Notes under the pieces: generated by a model | Told to the model about the DNA's origin: nothing | Seen by the model: only the letters and a program-made list of their open reading frames with translations | Database searches by the model: none | Source: Candidatus Thorarchaeota archaeon | Lineage (GTDB): Archaea; Asgardarchaeota; Thorarchaeia; Thorarchaeales; Thorarchaeaceae | DNA length: 58,055 nt | Direction: 5' to 3' | NCBI GenBank assembly: GCA_016841005.1 | Contig: JAEORG010000076.1 | Coordinates: 1 to 58,055, forward strand | Part shown: piece by piece, positions 18,332 through 27,936 of the stretch | How positions within the stretch are numbered: position 1 is the first letter of the stretch | Layout of the letters: every line of letters begins with the position of its first letter | Program-made: the position numbers and the translations under genes

Positions 18332-20176
18332 CTAGAAAAGAAAACTAAGGAGGATAGATGAAACAAAAGCGATTCCCCCAGTAATGAGTCCAGTACGTTT
18401 AGCAATATGATAGGCTTCAGTGATGTCTTGGGTGAGAGTATCAAACCCTTTTTCCCCGAATGTTCGAATTCCCTTTGCTTCTCCAAATGCGAATCCTACA
18501 CTTGCATCTTCTAGCTTATCCTTTGCTTCTATCGATGCTGTCTTGATAGCATCAAGTACGATAGCAGGTTTTATACTTCCTACTGGTGGATATCCCTTAC
18601 TTGATAATGAAATAGCATTAACCAGGTGTGTGTCTGTTGTTGTTATTTCAATATGGTCAAATCCCTCTTCTCTGAGCAATTCCTGAACTGTTTCTCTAAA
18701 TCCTGGTTTCACATTGTTTCCATCAACAGAAATAATGACTGATAGTCCAATCCCTGTCTTCAATGTAAGTGCGACCACTCCTCCAGGACCGATCCCTTCC
18801 TTGGCTGTAATGTTTTCTGGAATGACCTGAGCAATGCCTACTTGGAATTTTTCATGTGAATATGATGCAGTAGTAGAAATCGCATCTTTAACTGATTCAA
18901 CATAGGTTGCTGCTTCTTTATCTCCTGGCATAACTGAAACCGCATCATCATCTATGCAGTTGTGGGCATCAGATAAGGCTACAAATCTCAGATTTGGAAC
19001 ACTCTGTCTTGCTGCTTCAGCAGCCTCTCTACCAACTTCCAGAGCTATATCATCTGTGAACTCAGGAGCACTTGTGGAGATTGCAAGAACATCATTGCCT
19101 GCGAAGAGGGACCAGACCTTGAACTTCCCCTTATCGGTCCAGTGTGGTCCAGATACTTTATCGTGGACTGATACATCCTGAAGCAATCTATCCACTTCAC
19201 CTGTGACTATATCATAGTCTATCTTATTTGTCAAATTTTGATGATGTGTACAGTTCCCGTGGAGGATGAATGATTGAACTCCATGTTTATTTTTAATGTG
19301 ATTGATTAGTGTTGATGGTAATCCACTACTACCAATATCTCTGAAGGGACCAGGATGTATATAGAGAATTACACCTACTGCTATCAACCGCTCATTGTTT
19401 TTGAATACAAGCAATTCCACTGGAACATCTTGAACTACACTTATTTCGGTCATAATCGACTCCATGGGTTCTGGATTTTCAACGAGGTAATCATATCCAA
19501 ATGCACGAAGTAGTTCAGGGCCATTAATACCAAGGTCTCTTTCAAAAGGTTGACTTACAGCTCTGAAGATATAATTAACAAATATTGAATTAAGAACGAA
19601 TATCATGAAGAACGATATGTACCAATACATCGGAAGTAGAACTGGCATTATCAGAATCTGTGATATTGCAATATTACTGATGATCCAGATTAAAATGGGC
19701 ATGAATGCTGCAGTGAAATTACGAATGGGATGATGATCACTAAGACCTGTCACAAGAAATGCAAATACAAGATACCCTATCGCAAGGCCCAGAGTCCAAA
19801 ATCCTGCTTCCAACACAGAAACTCCAAGAATGAAGTCGATCAGTCCTCCTAATGAACCTAGAAAGAACCAGAAAATCAATCCAAACTGAGCAGCACCTAG
19901 TGTTCTCCTAGCATCAAGTGGGGATCCTTTCTTCCTTACTATCAGATACATCAGTCCGGACCCGACAAATGCAGTAGCGAAGAGGATAGATGAATATCCT
20001 ATGAATTCCTGAATTGCTATGTATTGGTCTGATTCAAAATACCCAAGGAGCGAGACAAATCCTGCTGATATAATTGCCATTACAATGGTTCTGAGAATTA
20101 TTCCTCGGTAAGTAGGAAGTTGCCATACCTTTGAGTAAAGGCTTACTGTTTCCTTTACCTTTGCCTTCTCGCCCAT
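18332..20176 (-). CDS. DUF2070 family archaeal membrane protein
   Basis: This encodes 614 residues from the ATG at 20176, which has GAGAGGT seven bases upstream. A longer frame to 20281 would run through the operator palindromes and is unlikely. Residues ~20-230 contain six or seven transmembrane helices. The large soluble part that follows has conserved His/Asp clusters, including HGNCTHHQN and LSDAHNCIDDDAVSVMPGD, reminiscent of metal-dependent phosphoesterases. It ends with one more helix (LITGGIAFVSSILLSFLF). DUF2070 is an archaeal family without a proven function. It is divergent from the PadR-ABC operon and shares its palindromic control region, so the same repressor probably governs both. 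Confidence 0.85.
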   Translation of the reverse strand: MGEKAKVKETVSLYSKVWQLPTYRGIILRTIVMAIISAGFVSLLGYFESDQYIAIQEFIGYSSILFATAFVGSGLMYLIVRKKGSPLDARRTLGAAQFGLIFWFFLGSLGGLIDFILGVSVLEAGFWTLGLAIGYLVFAFLVTGLSDHHPIRNFTAAFMPILIWIISNIAISQILIMPVLLPMYWYISFFMIFVLNSIFVNYIFRAVSQPFERDLGINGPELLRAFGYDYLVENPEPMESIMTEISVVQDVPVELLVFKNNERLIAVGVILYIHPGPFRDIGSSGLPSTLINHIKNKHGVQSFILHGNCTHHQNLTNKIDYDIVTGEVDRLLQDVSVHDKVSGPHWTDKGKFKVWSLFAGNDVLAISTSAPEFTDDIALEVGREAAEAARQSVPNLRFVALSDAHNCIDDDAVSVMPGDKEAATYVESVKDAISTTASYSHEKFQVGIAQVIPENITAKEGIGPGGVVALTLKTGIGLSVIISVDGNNVKPGFRETVQELLREEGFDHIEITTTDTHLVNAISLSSKGYPPVGSIKPAIVLDAIKTASIEAKDKLEDASVGFAFGEAKGIRTFGEKGFDTLTQDITEAYHIAKRTGLITGGIAFVSSILLSFLF

Positions 20177-20272
20177 TGTAAGACCTCTCGAATTAACTAT
20201 GCCCAAGTCGAGAATCTTATCAAACTTGTCATTTTGCACTGAGAACACAATATTGGTACAACCATTAGATTT

Positions 20273-20324
20273 ATATCGCATTCGATATTACGCCCAATAT
20301 CGTATTCGATATCACATTCGATAT
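20273..20324. promoter_or_regulatory. PadR-type operator array, palindromes phased at 12 bp
   Basis: Two sites fit ATATCG-N4-CGATAT (20273-20288 and 20297-20312). A third, overlapping site (20309-20324) has one changed half, and a degenerate fourth fills 20285-20300. Centres are therefore spaced by 12 bp, close to one helical turn. The spacing ATAT-N8-ATAT matches the ATGT-N8-ACAT layout known for PadR operators. The array lies between divergent DUF2070 and PadR genes. The TATA-like ATTTATA just left of the array could be occluded by bound repressor. Confidence 0.8.
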
Positions 20325-20343
20325 TACCGCGAAGGTGGATAAT

Positions 20344-20871
20344 ATGCATCATTCAAAAACGGAACATTGTGACAATCTTAAGGATGTACAATTTGTTCCA
20401 CGAGGATTTCTAAGACTCTTGATTGCAAGGCTCTTGGCCAAAGAAGAAATGACAGGCACTCAGATAATGGAAATTCTTGAAGAAAGAAGTAAGGGCAGGT
20501 GGCGTCCAAGTCCTGGTTCTATTTATCCTCTCCTAGGTCATCTAGAAGAGAATGGCCTGATTAAGACAGTTAGAACTGAAGGTCGAAGTAAGATTTACAC
20601 CCTCTCTGATAAAGGGCATGAGCATTTTGAATCAACATTCAGAAGAAAGGATGATGTAGAGAACAGAACTCGCCTTCACAGAGCAGTCTGGATACAGATG
20701 CTTGATCCTGTAGATCAGGCACTCTTTCAAGGACATGGTATTCAAATGGGGATTGAAAATCTATTTGAAATACAAGATCAACTTTCTGATACTCAGAAAC
20801 AGAAGCTGTTGACAAGACTCACGAAAATCCATGAACGACTTGGAGAACTCATCGATGAACTCGGAGATTAA
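20344..20871 (+). CDS. PadR family transcriptional repressor
   Basis: This encodes 175 residues from the ATG at 20344, which has GAAGGTGG five bases upstream; a GTG at 20335 is less likely. Residues ~20-95 form the PadR winged helix: RGFLRLLIARLLAKEEMTGTQIMEIL, GRWRPSPGSIYPLLGHLEENGLI and GRSKIYTLSDKG. The rest is a helical dimerisation region. It is the first gene of an operon with two ABC exporter genes, an arrangement known for drug-responsive PadR regulators. It probably binds the palindromes directly upstream and represses itself and the exporter until a ligand binds. The ligand is unknown. Confidence 0.92.
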   Translation: MHHSKTEHCDNLKDVQFVPRGFLRLLIARLLAKEEMTGTQIMEILEERSKGRWRPSPGSIYPLLGHLEENGLIKTVRTEGRSKIYTLSDKGHEHFESTFRRKDDVENRTRLHRAVWIQMLDPVDQALFQGHGIQMGIENLFEIQDQLSDTQKQKLLTRLTKIHERLGELIDELGD

Positions 20872-20875
20872 GACG

Positions 20876-22735
20876 ATGACAGGAAATAACAACGGAATTA
20901 CAAAGACAAAGAGTCCAATCCGTTATATGCTGGGTGGCCTCATTAGACATCCTCTGTCTATAGCGTTGGCAACGATTCTCACCGTTTTCTCAATTTTGCT
21001 TGTAACTGTGCCATCAGTGTTAGTTGGTTACGCTGTAGATGAGTTGGAAACCGCAGGAATTAGTGCACAATTTACATTATATGTGTGGATAATAGCTGGC
21101 TTAGGTCTCTTGTATATGGTGATGTATTTTGTTGTTGGCTATATTTGGGCAATTGTAACTCTATCATGGGAACGAGATGCAAGACAGGATTTCTTTGAAG
21201 TTCTTCAGGATTACAGTATGACCTTTCATGATGAAGTCGATAGTAAGCGACTTCTCTCAGTCGCTATGCAGGATATTAGCTGGGTTCGCTTTTCTCTAAA
21301 TCCTGCTACAAGGAACATCATAGGAGGAATCGCACAGATAATAATTACAGGTGCCTTCTTGGCAATAATTGATCGAACTCCTGGTCTTATCACTCTATTC
21401 GTAATCCCGTTCATTAATGTCCCAATTGGTATCTTTTCAGCTATCATCATAATAGGAACCCCAATCTATCTATTCTTTGCATACCGTTATGCAGAGGCAG
21501 TTGAGCCAGTTCGTCGCCAACGAGCTTTAGATATGGAAAACCTAACATCACGAACACAGGGTGTATTTCAAGGAATTGAAGTAGTACGAGCTTTTGGCTC
21601 TGAGGCTCAAGAATCAGAGAAATTCAGTGAAGTAAGTAAGGCATACGCAAAGAGAGTTGCTAGAGAAGGTCAGCTTGCTGCCTTCTACCTTCCAGCTTTA
21701 ATTCTCATTGCGATGACAACTACTGCTTTCTTCTATGGTGGTTTTTCTGTATTGAATGGAGTTATTACGACTGGAACTCTTGTTCAGATTCTTGGACTGT
21801 TAGTTTCACTAGAATTTCTGAACTTTCGATTGCCTCATATGCTACTAATGATGCGTGGAGGATTTGTCAATGCTCAGCGCATTGTAGACATTCTAAACTG
21901 GAAAGAAACATTGATTGAACCTGAAGAGGAAAATGCAGATGTAAATTGGCATGGTGATATAGAATTTAATCATACTAGTTTCAAATATCAGTCACAGAAT
22001 GGTAATAATGATCATTACGCGCTCAAAGATTTCAATATCACAATTCCAGGAGGATCTAGGGTAGCTCTTATCGGAGGACCCGGTGGTGGTAAGAGCACTA
22101 TTCTCAAAATGCTACTTAGACTATACGATCCGACTGAAGGCGAATTACGTATTGGAGGAGTGAATCTTCGTGATATCCGTACAAGTACAGTTCGTGATAA
22201 TGTTGGACTTGTTGAGCAGGACATCTTCTTGTTTCGAATGAGTATTCACGATAACATAGCTTTTGGAAAACCTGATACAACGAGAGATGAAGTAATAGCA
22301 GCGGCAAAACGGGCTCAGGCTCATGAATTCATTGTTGAATTAGAAGGTGGCTATGATGCAATGATAGGTGAACGCGGTATGACACTATCCGGAGGTCAAC
22401 GCCAACGTCTGGCCATAGCTAGAGCTCTAATTCAAGATCCAAAGATTCTGCTTCTGGACGATTCTGTTAGTGCTGTAGACGCACAGACCGAATTCCTGAT
22501 GAGAAAAGCATTGGATGAAGTAATGGTTGGAAGAACAAGCATCACTGTTACTCAGCGATTGAGGACACTCATTGAATCTGATCTGATACTTATGGTTGAC
22601 AAAGGTCGGTTAGTTGATGCAGGTTGCCATGAAGATCTGTTAAGAACATCAGAGCTATATCGACGTATCTTTGAACGACTGCCAGGAGCTAAAGCCTTAC
22701 TTGCTGGAATGCCAGTTCGCGGAGGTGCTCAATAA
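20876..22735 (+). CDS. Heterodimeric ABC exporter subunit with degenerate catalytic site
   Basis: The product has 619 residues from the ATG at 20876 (GGAG nine bases before); an ATG at 20831 inside padR is the alternative. An exporter-type six-helix membrane domain covers ~1-310. The ATPase domain has Walker A GGPGGGKST (~400), signature LSGGQRQ (~504) and Walker B ILLLDDS (~527). The catalytic Glu after Walker B is Asp, and the switch His is Gln (TVTQRLRTL, ~560). That pair of changes marks the degenerate half of heterodimeric exporters such as TM287/288. It overlaps the next gene by one base (TAATG). Substrate is unknown; the PadR context suggests export of toxic or amphipathic compounds. 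Confidence 0.92.
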   Translation: MTGNNNGITKTKSPIRYMLGGLIRHPLSIALATILTVFSILLVTVPSVLVGYAVDELETAGISAQFTLYVWIIAGLGLLYMVMYFVVGYIWAIVTLSWERDARQDFFEVLQDYSMTFHDEVDSKRLLSVAMQDISWVRFSLNPATRNIIGGIAQIIITGAFLAIIDRTPGLITLFVIPFINVPIGIFSAIIIIGTPIYLFFAYRYAEAVEPVRRQRALDMENLTSRTQGVFQGIEVVRAFGSEAQESEKFSEVSKAYAKRVAREGQLAAFYLPALILIAMTTTAFFYGGFSVLNGVITTGTLVQILGLLVSLEFLNFRLPHMLLMMRGGFVNAQRIVDILNWKETLIEPEEENADVNWHGDIEFNHTSFKYQSQNGNNDHYALKDFNITIPGGSRVALIGGPGGGKSTILKMLLRLYDPTEGELRIGGVNLRDIRTSTVRDNVGLVEQDIFLFRMSIHDNIAFGKPDTTRDEVIAAAKRAQAHEFIVELEGGYDAMIGERGMTLSGGQRQRLAIARALIQDPKILLLDDSVSAVDAQTEFLMRKALDEVMVGRTSITVTQRLRTLIESDLILMVDKGRLVDAGCHEDLLRTSELYRRIFERLPGAKALLAGMPVRGGAQ

Positions 22736-24840
22736 TGGCCATGCGACGGGGCCCTCATGGGCTGATGGGTACCAAAGAAAAACGCAGTAGACCACTAAGG
22801 GTGCTTCTTGGTCGAATGATAGGATATCTCGGAAGGTTCAAGCGGATTGTTGCCATCGGTGCGGTTCTTTCCTTGGTAGCAACCATCGTTTCAGTGTTTG
22901 ATCCATTGGTCCTTCAAATTGGAATTGACTTAGTTGGAAATGAAACAAGCACTCTAGATCTATTACTGATGCTTGTTGGAATCTATGTTGTGTTGAAACT
23001 TGTCGCATGGATTCTTAATGGTATCAACACATGGATATTAGCTGGAGCACAATCTGGCTTCGTTCAAAATGTACAGCAAGATGTGTATAATCATCTTGTA
23101 AGAGCCGATCTCTCTTATCACAAGTCAGAGCAAAGTGGCAATGTGACATCACGAGTCACAAGTGACGCAGTATCATTAGGACAAGGAATACAAGTGATTA
23201 TTGGGTTCGCTAGTCAAGTGTTGATGATAGTTTCTGCTTTCCTTCTACTATGGTTTGCAACACCCGCACTTGCACTAACATCTCTTGTTGTGGTTCCTGG
23301 TGTTGCCTTTATTGCAGCTCTATTTGGAACAGTTGGACAACGTATAATGTTGGCATCTCAGAGAGCAGCTGGAAAGGTTTCTGGACAGATAGCTGAGAAT
23401 CTTAGTGGGATTCACATAGCAAAAGCATTCAATCGTGAGAAAGAGCTTGCAAAAGAAATGTTAGATCTAAATCGGGAATCGTATAGACATGGATTTCGAT
23501 TTATGATACTGATGAGTGCCATGCAACCATTAATGAGATCAATTGGTCAGTTTGCTACCGCAGCTGTTCTCTTCGTTGGTGGTGCATTAGCTGTAGGGAC
23601 CTTACCTCTTCTAACAATAGGTCAAGTCTTTCTAGGTGTAATTCTTGTTGGTCGATTTATGTTTCCTCTCCTATTTGTAGTGATGAGCTTCTCTCAAGTT
23701 CAAGCATCTATGGCTGCAATGGATCGTGTTTCTGATGTTTTGGAATCCAAACCTTCTATTGCTGATAATGAGCTTGCCATCTCTTTAGCACAGGAGAGTG
23801 ACGGAATCACATTTGAGAATGTTACTTTTTCCTATGTGAAGGACACCCCTGTTCTCAAGAGTGTAAACTTCAGTATAGCTCCTGGGGAAATGGTTGCAGT
23901 TGTTGGTCATACTGGTGCGGGAAAGACTACATTAGCGGCCCTTATCAATCGTTTCTACGATCCTGATTCGGGTCGAATCTTAATTGGTACACAGGATCTT
24001 CGAGAAACAACTATGAAATCGCTCCACGAAAACATGTCGCTCATCCCTCAAGAACCCTATCTATTCGACGATACAATTCTTGAAAATATACGATATGGGA
24101 AGCCCGAGGCAACTGAAGAAGAAATCGTTAATCTTTGCAAGATCATCGGAGCAAATGAGTTCATCGAAGTACTTGCAGATGGCTATGACACTCTTATTTT
24201 CGAGAGTGGAAAGAATCTAAGCGCAGGTCAACGACAGATGATAACAATCGCTCGAACAATGCTTGCAAATCCGAAGATTCTGATTCTGGACGAGGCTACT
24301 AGTAGGTTAGACGCCTATAGTGAGTCATTAGTCCAGGATGCCCAGGAGAAACTCTTTGCCCACAGAACTACAATAGTAATCGCTCATCGACTTACAACAA
24401 TTGCAAATGCTTCACGAATTTTAGTCTTCGATCATGGAGAATTGATTGAACAAGGGTCTCATGAAGAGCTCTTAGCTCTAAATGGCACATTCAAGTCATT
24501 ATATGATACGTATTATGCGCATCAAGGATTCGAAAAGCTCACAGAGGAAGTTGCAGAAACAGCGAAGGAAGTCGTTCAGGAAGATGTTGCAGATGCGGTT
24601 TCAGCAGGTCCTGGACTGATGAGTATGATGGGTGGTATGAAATCTCCTGGAAGTATGGGCGGACATGGCGGAATGATGGGAGGAATGGGTGGTCATGGTC
24701 CTCCTGATCCTGAAAAGATCAAGCAGATGATTAAGAATATGGACCCTGAGCAACGTAAAAGGATGCTCGAACACAAAGATATGTTGCCACCTCCATTAAT
24801 TGAACTGTTAGAAAAACTCGAAGCTGGTGAAGATACCTAA
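22735..24840 (+). CDS. Heterodimeric ABC exporter subunit with canonical catalytic site and Met/Gly/His-rich tail
   Basis: This 701-residue partner of the previous gene has six membrane helices (~30-330) and an ATPase domain with Walker A GHTGAGKTT (~391), signature LSAGQRQ (~495), Walker B with catalytic Glu (ILILDEATS, ~518) and switch His (VIAHRL, ~551). LSAGQ rather than LSGGQ is expected in the subunit that completes the degenerate site of its partner. After ~600 there is an extension not usual in the family: an acidic helix, a segment of Met, Gly and His (GSMGGHGGMMGGMGGHG), then DPEQRKRMLEHKD and a helix. The extension could bind a soft metal or interact with membrane or partner. The stop overlaps the convergent next gene by four bases. 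Confidence 0.92.
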   Translation: MAMRRGPHGLMGTKEKRSRPLRVLLGRMIGYLGRFKRIVAIGAVLSLVATIVSVFDPLVLQIGIDLVGNETSTLDLLLMLVGIYVVLKLVAWILNGINTWILAGAQSGFVQNVQQDVYNHLVRADLSYHKSEQSGNVTSRVTSDAVSLGQGIQVIIGFASQVLMIVSAFLLLWFATPALALTSLVVVPGVAFIAALFGTVGQRIMLASQRAAGKVSGQIAENLSGIHIAKAFNREKELAKEMLDLNRESYRHGFRFMILMSAMQPLMRSIGQFATAAVLFVGGALAVGTLPLLTIGQVFLGVILVGRFMFPLLFVVMSFSQVQASMAAMDRVSDVLESKPSIADNELAISLAQESDGITFENVTFSYVKDTPVLKSVNFSIAPGEMVAVVGHTGAGKTTLAALINRFYDPDSGRILIGTQDLRETTMKSLHENMSLIPQEPYLFDDTILENIRYGKPEATEEEIVNLCKIIGANEFIEVLADGYDTLIFESGKNLSAGQRQMITIARTMLANPKILILDEATSRLDAYSESLVQDAQEKLFAHRTTIVIAHRLTTIANASRILVFDHGELIEQGSHEELLALNGTFKSLYDTYYAHQGFEKLTEEVAETAKEVVQEDVADAVSAGPGLMSMMGGMKSPGSMGGHGGMMGGMGGHGPPDPEKIKQMIKNMDPEQRKRMLEHKDMLPPPLIELLEKLEAGEDT

Positions 24841-25610
24841 TCTATCCTTGCCAGCTTTTCAGACCTGACTGCAAGAGAAGCACCAAGCAGGAGATATCCG
24901 CAAGCGGCAATCATCTGTGCATAAGGATCCGCAAAATCAACTCCTAAATATCCCCATCCAATTGTTCTCAATAGCAGCAAGAAGGCTCCAATAATAGTAA
25001 GGAATGTTGGAATTATCAAGTATCCCTCCCGATAGTAAATGATAAGGATGCTCATTGAAAAGATGATAAGTGCGAAACCTACAGCAATGGGTATGGATAA
25101 GAATTGACCAAGAGATACTGCTTGAAATATACTTGCAAACGCAAAGGCGATAATGAAAATACTACTTACTATGATGAATGAAACTGGGATAATGTACTTA
25201 TTCTTGGCAAATTCTAAAACCTTGTTTGTTGAATAAAGATATACAAACACGCCTTCTGCCCACAATAACGAACCAACTAATTGTATAATTGCAATGGCAA
25301 AGATATATGCCTGAGGATTTGAAAACTGTTCCACAAGGATAGCTGTTACTTCTGCAATTGTGAAGATGAAAAGGCTGACTGCAAGATGTGTGTTCAACAT
25401 TAGTAAGGTATCATTTCGATTTGTTCCCTCATTAACAACAAACCAGATACCTAATGCAGTAACAATGGATGAAATCAATATGAGAACTGTTGATGATGCA
25501 GTAGCAATTATTATTGCATTACCAGTTGAAGACACAGCGGCATAGACACAGAGAGATGCGACACCAAGAAGCAGAAATGGAAACAATGCATCTCTAAGAT
25601 GTTTAATCAC
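24837..25610 (-). CDS. Polytopic membrane protein of unknown function (about 8 TM)
   Basis: This encodes 257 residues from the GTG at 25610, which has AGGAGG seven bases upstream; an earlier GTG at 25646 would add 12 residues with no SD. About eight hydrophobic helices cover nearly the whole length, with short loops and no soluble domain. The layout resembles the 7TM/8TM sensor modules often fused to histidine kinases, but no signalling domain is attached. I do not recognise the family. It converges with the ABC exporter (stops overlap) and follows the longin-like gene on the same strand with a ~70 bp gap. Confidence 0.75.
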   Translation of the reverse strand: MIKHLRDALFPFLLLGVASLCVYAAVSSTGNAIIIATASSTVLILISSIVTALGIWFVVNEGTNRNDTLLMLNTHLAVSLFIFTIAEVTAILVEQFSNPQAYIFAIAIIQLVGSLLWAEGVFVYLYSTNKVLEFAKNKYIIPVSFIIVSSIFIIAFAFASIFQAVSLGQFLSIPIAVGFALIIFSMSILIIYYREGYLIIPTFLTIIGAFLLLLRTIGWGYLGVDFADPYAQMIAACGYLLLGASLAVRSEKLARID

Positions 25611-25682
25611 ACGGTGTCCTCCTGAGGTAACAAAACCACCTCCCACAAGGATTTGTATATTGTGCTGATGTGGTAGATTTGA

Positions 25683-26879
25683 CTATTTGACCGTCATTCT
25701 CTCCCATTGAACCTCATAGGAGGTTTTAGGATATGTTCTCTCAATATCTTGTTTTGATTTGAACAGAACATGATTTACAGTTGACGCACCAACAAGCAAG
25801 CTGACTCGTTTTGTAATGAACTGAATTAGAGCGGTAAAACCATCTACGAGGACTTCTGATGAAATTCTACCTTTTATTGCTGCACTTGCAAGAGAACCTC
25901 GGATCTCAACATCTACGTCATCTTCTAGATCAACAAATGATAACCATGTATAGATATCTGAGAGCGCTCTTCTTGATTCGATGAATATTTTTCGTGCTGC
26001 TCGAAGCCCCAACAATCTTGAGCAATTATTTAGAATATCCTGAAGTACTGCTGAGTGTTGTACCAGTGTTGCCTGTGATCTTGAAACTAGCTCTACTGCC
26101 TCTCGTTCTGCAAGTAGACCAATCTCATCAAGAAATTGACGTAAATCTTTCGTCTTCACCCGTTCAGCAGCTATTGAAAGAGGAATCTCTCCATTTAGCT
26201 CATGAAGTGCAGCACTAGTTTCTGGGGACACTCCCTCAATTGCATCACTTGTTCTTTCCAAAGAGGTTGTCTGGTAGATGTCCTCAGCTTTAACTGGATT
26301 CCTGATTAAAATCGCCTTTTCCCAGAGTGCATCAGTAGCTAGGTTCATCGCAATCTCAACAGGTATCTCCAAGAACTTCGCTGCTTCTTTCACACTGATA
26401 GTATCAGGCAGGTATTTGAGAAAAGAGATGACCTCAGGATTCTTTACAGAATATTCCCAATTCAGCTTTTGTCGCATTATGCTGTCCGAGGTAATCTCAT
26501 CTCGTAGGAATCCTTCTATAACATGTCGTTCAAACCTACTATACACTGCAAGATCAAGCTCAACCCAACGTAGTAGATTGAATTGTTCCTCAAAAACAGC
26601 AATTAGCTGTCTCAGCTTATGTCGAAGAATTGGATCCTCTTCTGCTGCGGAAAGTGCACCCAATGTCCATTCGCCAAACTCAACCATAATTTTGTAATCA
26701 GTTCCCTCAAAGGCTCTTGCTCTGGATGCGATAGACTGTGTAGCTTCATCAAAGAAGGAAGTCATTGCAACTAAGAATGATGAGATTAAGTCAGGATCAA
26801 AAACGGAATCAACAAAGTCCTTATGGTACATACAGACGCCGGTTTCGCGTTTGATTATGTACAGACTCTTGATATTCAT
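25683..26879 (-). CDS. Protein with N-terminal longin/roadblock-like domain and helical winged-helix region
   Basis: The 398-residue product has no signal or membrane segment. Residues 1-105 follow a profilin-like longin order: strands IKSLYIIKRETGVCMYHKDF, helix DPDLISSFLVAMTSFFDEA, strands around ARAFEGTDYKIMVEFGEWTLGAL, then helix LRHKLRQLIAVFEEQF. Such domains at the N-terminus are common in Asgard and some other archaea and relate to small-GTPase partners. Residues ~110-210 are helical and include a winged-helix-like segment (DTISVKEAAKFLEIPVEIAMNLA). The C-terminal half is mainly helical. The longin assignment is from pattern, not search. No GTPase gene is adjacent. A GAGG lies ~12 bases before the ATG. 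Confidence 0.65.
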   Translation of the reverse strand: MNIKSLYIIKRETGVCMYHKDFVDSVFDPDLISSFLVAMTSFFDEATQSIASRARAFEGTDYKIMVEFGEWTLGALSAAEEDPILRHKLRQLIAVFEEQFNLLRWVELDLAVYSRFERHVIEGFLRDEITSDSIMRQKLNWEYSVKNPEVISFLKYLPDTISVKEAAKFLEIPVEIAMNLATDALWEKAILIRNPVKAEDIYQTTSLERTSDAIEGVSPETSAALHELNGEIPLSIAAERVKTKDLRQFLDEIGLLAEREAVELVSRSQATLVQHSAVLQDILNNCSRLLGLRAARKIFIESRRALSDIYTWLSFVDLEDDVDVEIRGSLASAAIKGRISSEVLVDGFTALIQFITKRVSLLVGASTVNHVLFKSKQDIERTYPKTSYEVQWERMTVK

Positions 26880-27098
26880 TGAGTGCTTTCCTCTCTGCCC
26901 TGATATCTAGCATATTCCATTCAGTATGTATAGGATATCCTGCATTGAGAATGACTCCCGTTTGGATTTAATTCTTCTAGGGATGTCCTACCTTAAACCA
27001 TCTTGTGTTACAAATCAACACCTTGCCTTCTGCAATCGGATTTCTTATTATCATAGAATGCCTAGTATACATAGAACGTTGTTAATGGAGGTTGTTTG

Positions 27099-27887
27099 AT
27101 GCTGGAATACACACTTGCAACCTTTCTAACTGGTGTGATCATTATTAGCATCTCTCTATTCCGAGGAAGAAAGGTTTCTACACAAAAGAAACTCTTAGGC
27201 CGACTTGCTATTCTTGCAGAGGGCCATTATATCGATTATAGTGGGAATACCCAATTTGTCGGATGTTATGCTCACAAGTGGGTTGTGGATAATGTCACGA
27301 CTGAAACCCCTGGAAGGATAAGAGTTTGGATTCGCAAGCAAGTAGATTCGAATCCAGTATTCGTTATATCCCTCTTTGCTTTTCTCACTATCACTTCATC
27401 GTTAGCTTTGGTTTTCATTTTCTTTGTATCTGTGATAACAATTGGTGGTGAAGTTGGAGTCTACTTTGTTGGGTTTTTGATAATTATGGGCACAGGAGCA
27501 CCGAGAATCTCAGAAGAACTCTTGGATGCTTTGCAGAAAACAGACGATGATTTGCTTACATGGAAAGACTTTGCTTATGCATTGATAGCTAGGAGGACTT
27601 ACATCCGCTCTCTAATTACGACGGGTGTGTTGGGCTTCCTCTTTGTTGTTCTTTCACCTTGGGCAACTGTGTTTGTCTCTCTTCTAGCTAAAGGAATAGT
27701 ACTCTTTAGTGACCAAGTCATTCTTCTTCCTGCAATAGCGATATCTGAACTGAACATTGGTTTGGCATTTCTCTATATGGTTTCAGTTCTTCCGTTACTA
27801 GCATATAGTACAATAAAACTAATTGAGATTCTTATTCAGAAATACAATAATGAGACTGGATTGTTCTTCTCTCAGAAATTGAACTAA
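27099..27887 (+). CDS. Membrane protein of unknown function
   Basis: This encodes 262 residues from the ATG at 27099, with TGGAGG seven bases upstream. One helix lies at the N-terminus (TLATFLTGVIIISISLF). A basic cytoplasmic-type loop of ~60 residues follows (RGRKVSTQKK, then an acidic and aromatic stretch). A pair of helices covers ~90-140, and three more lie toward the end. I recognise no family and no catalytic motif. It is followed by the ZPR1-type gene on the same strand after 49 bp, so they may share a transcript. Confidence 0.75.
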   Translation: MLEYTLATFLTGVIIISISLFRGRKVSTQKKLLGRLAILAEGHYIDYSGNTQFVGCYAHKWVVDNVTTETPGRIRVWIRKQVDSNPVFVISLFAFLTITSSLALVFIFFVSVITIGGEVGVYFVGFLIIMGTGAPRISEELLDALQKTDDDLLTWKDFAYALIARRTYIRSLITTGVLGFLFVVLSPWATVFVSLLAKGIVLFSDQVILLPAIAISELNIGLAFLYMVSVLPLLAYSTIKLIEILIQKYNNETGLFFSQKLN

Positions 27888-27936
27888 AGGTGACTATACG
27901 GAGAGGGCTATAAGGAGATACCACAGATGGCAAATC

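Noticed and set aside
26982..27100. Frame of about 38 codons ahead of the 27099 membrane protein
   Set aside because: It overlaps the SD and start of the real gene and shows no protein-like pattern.
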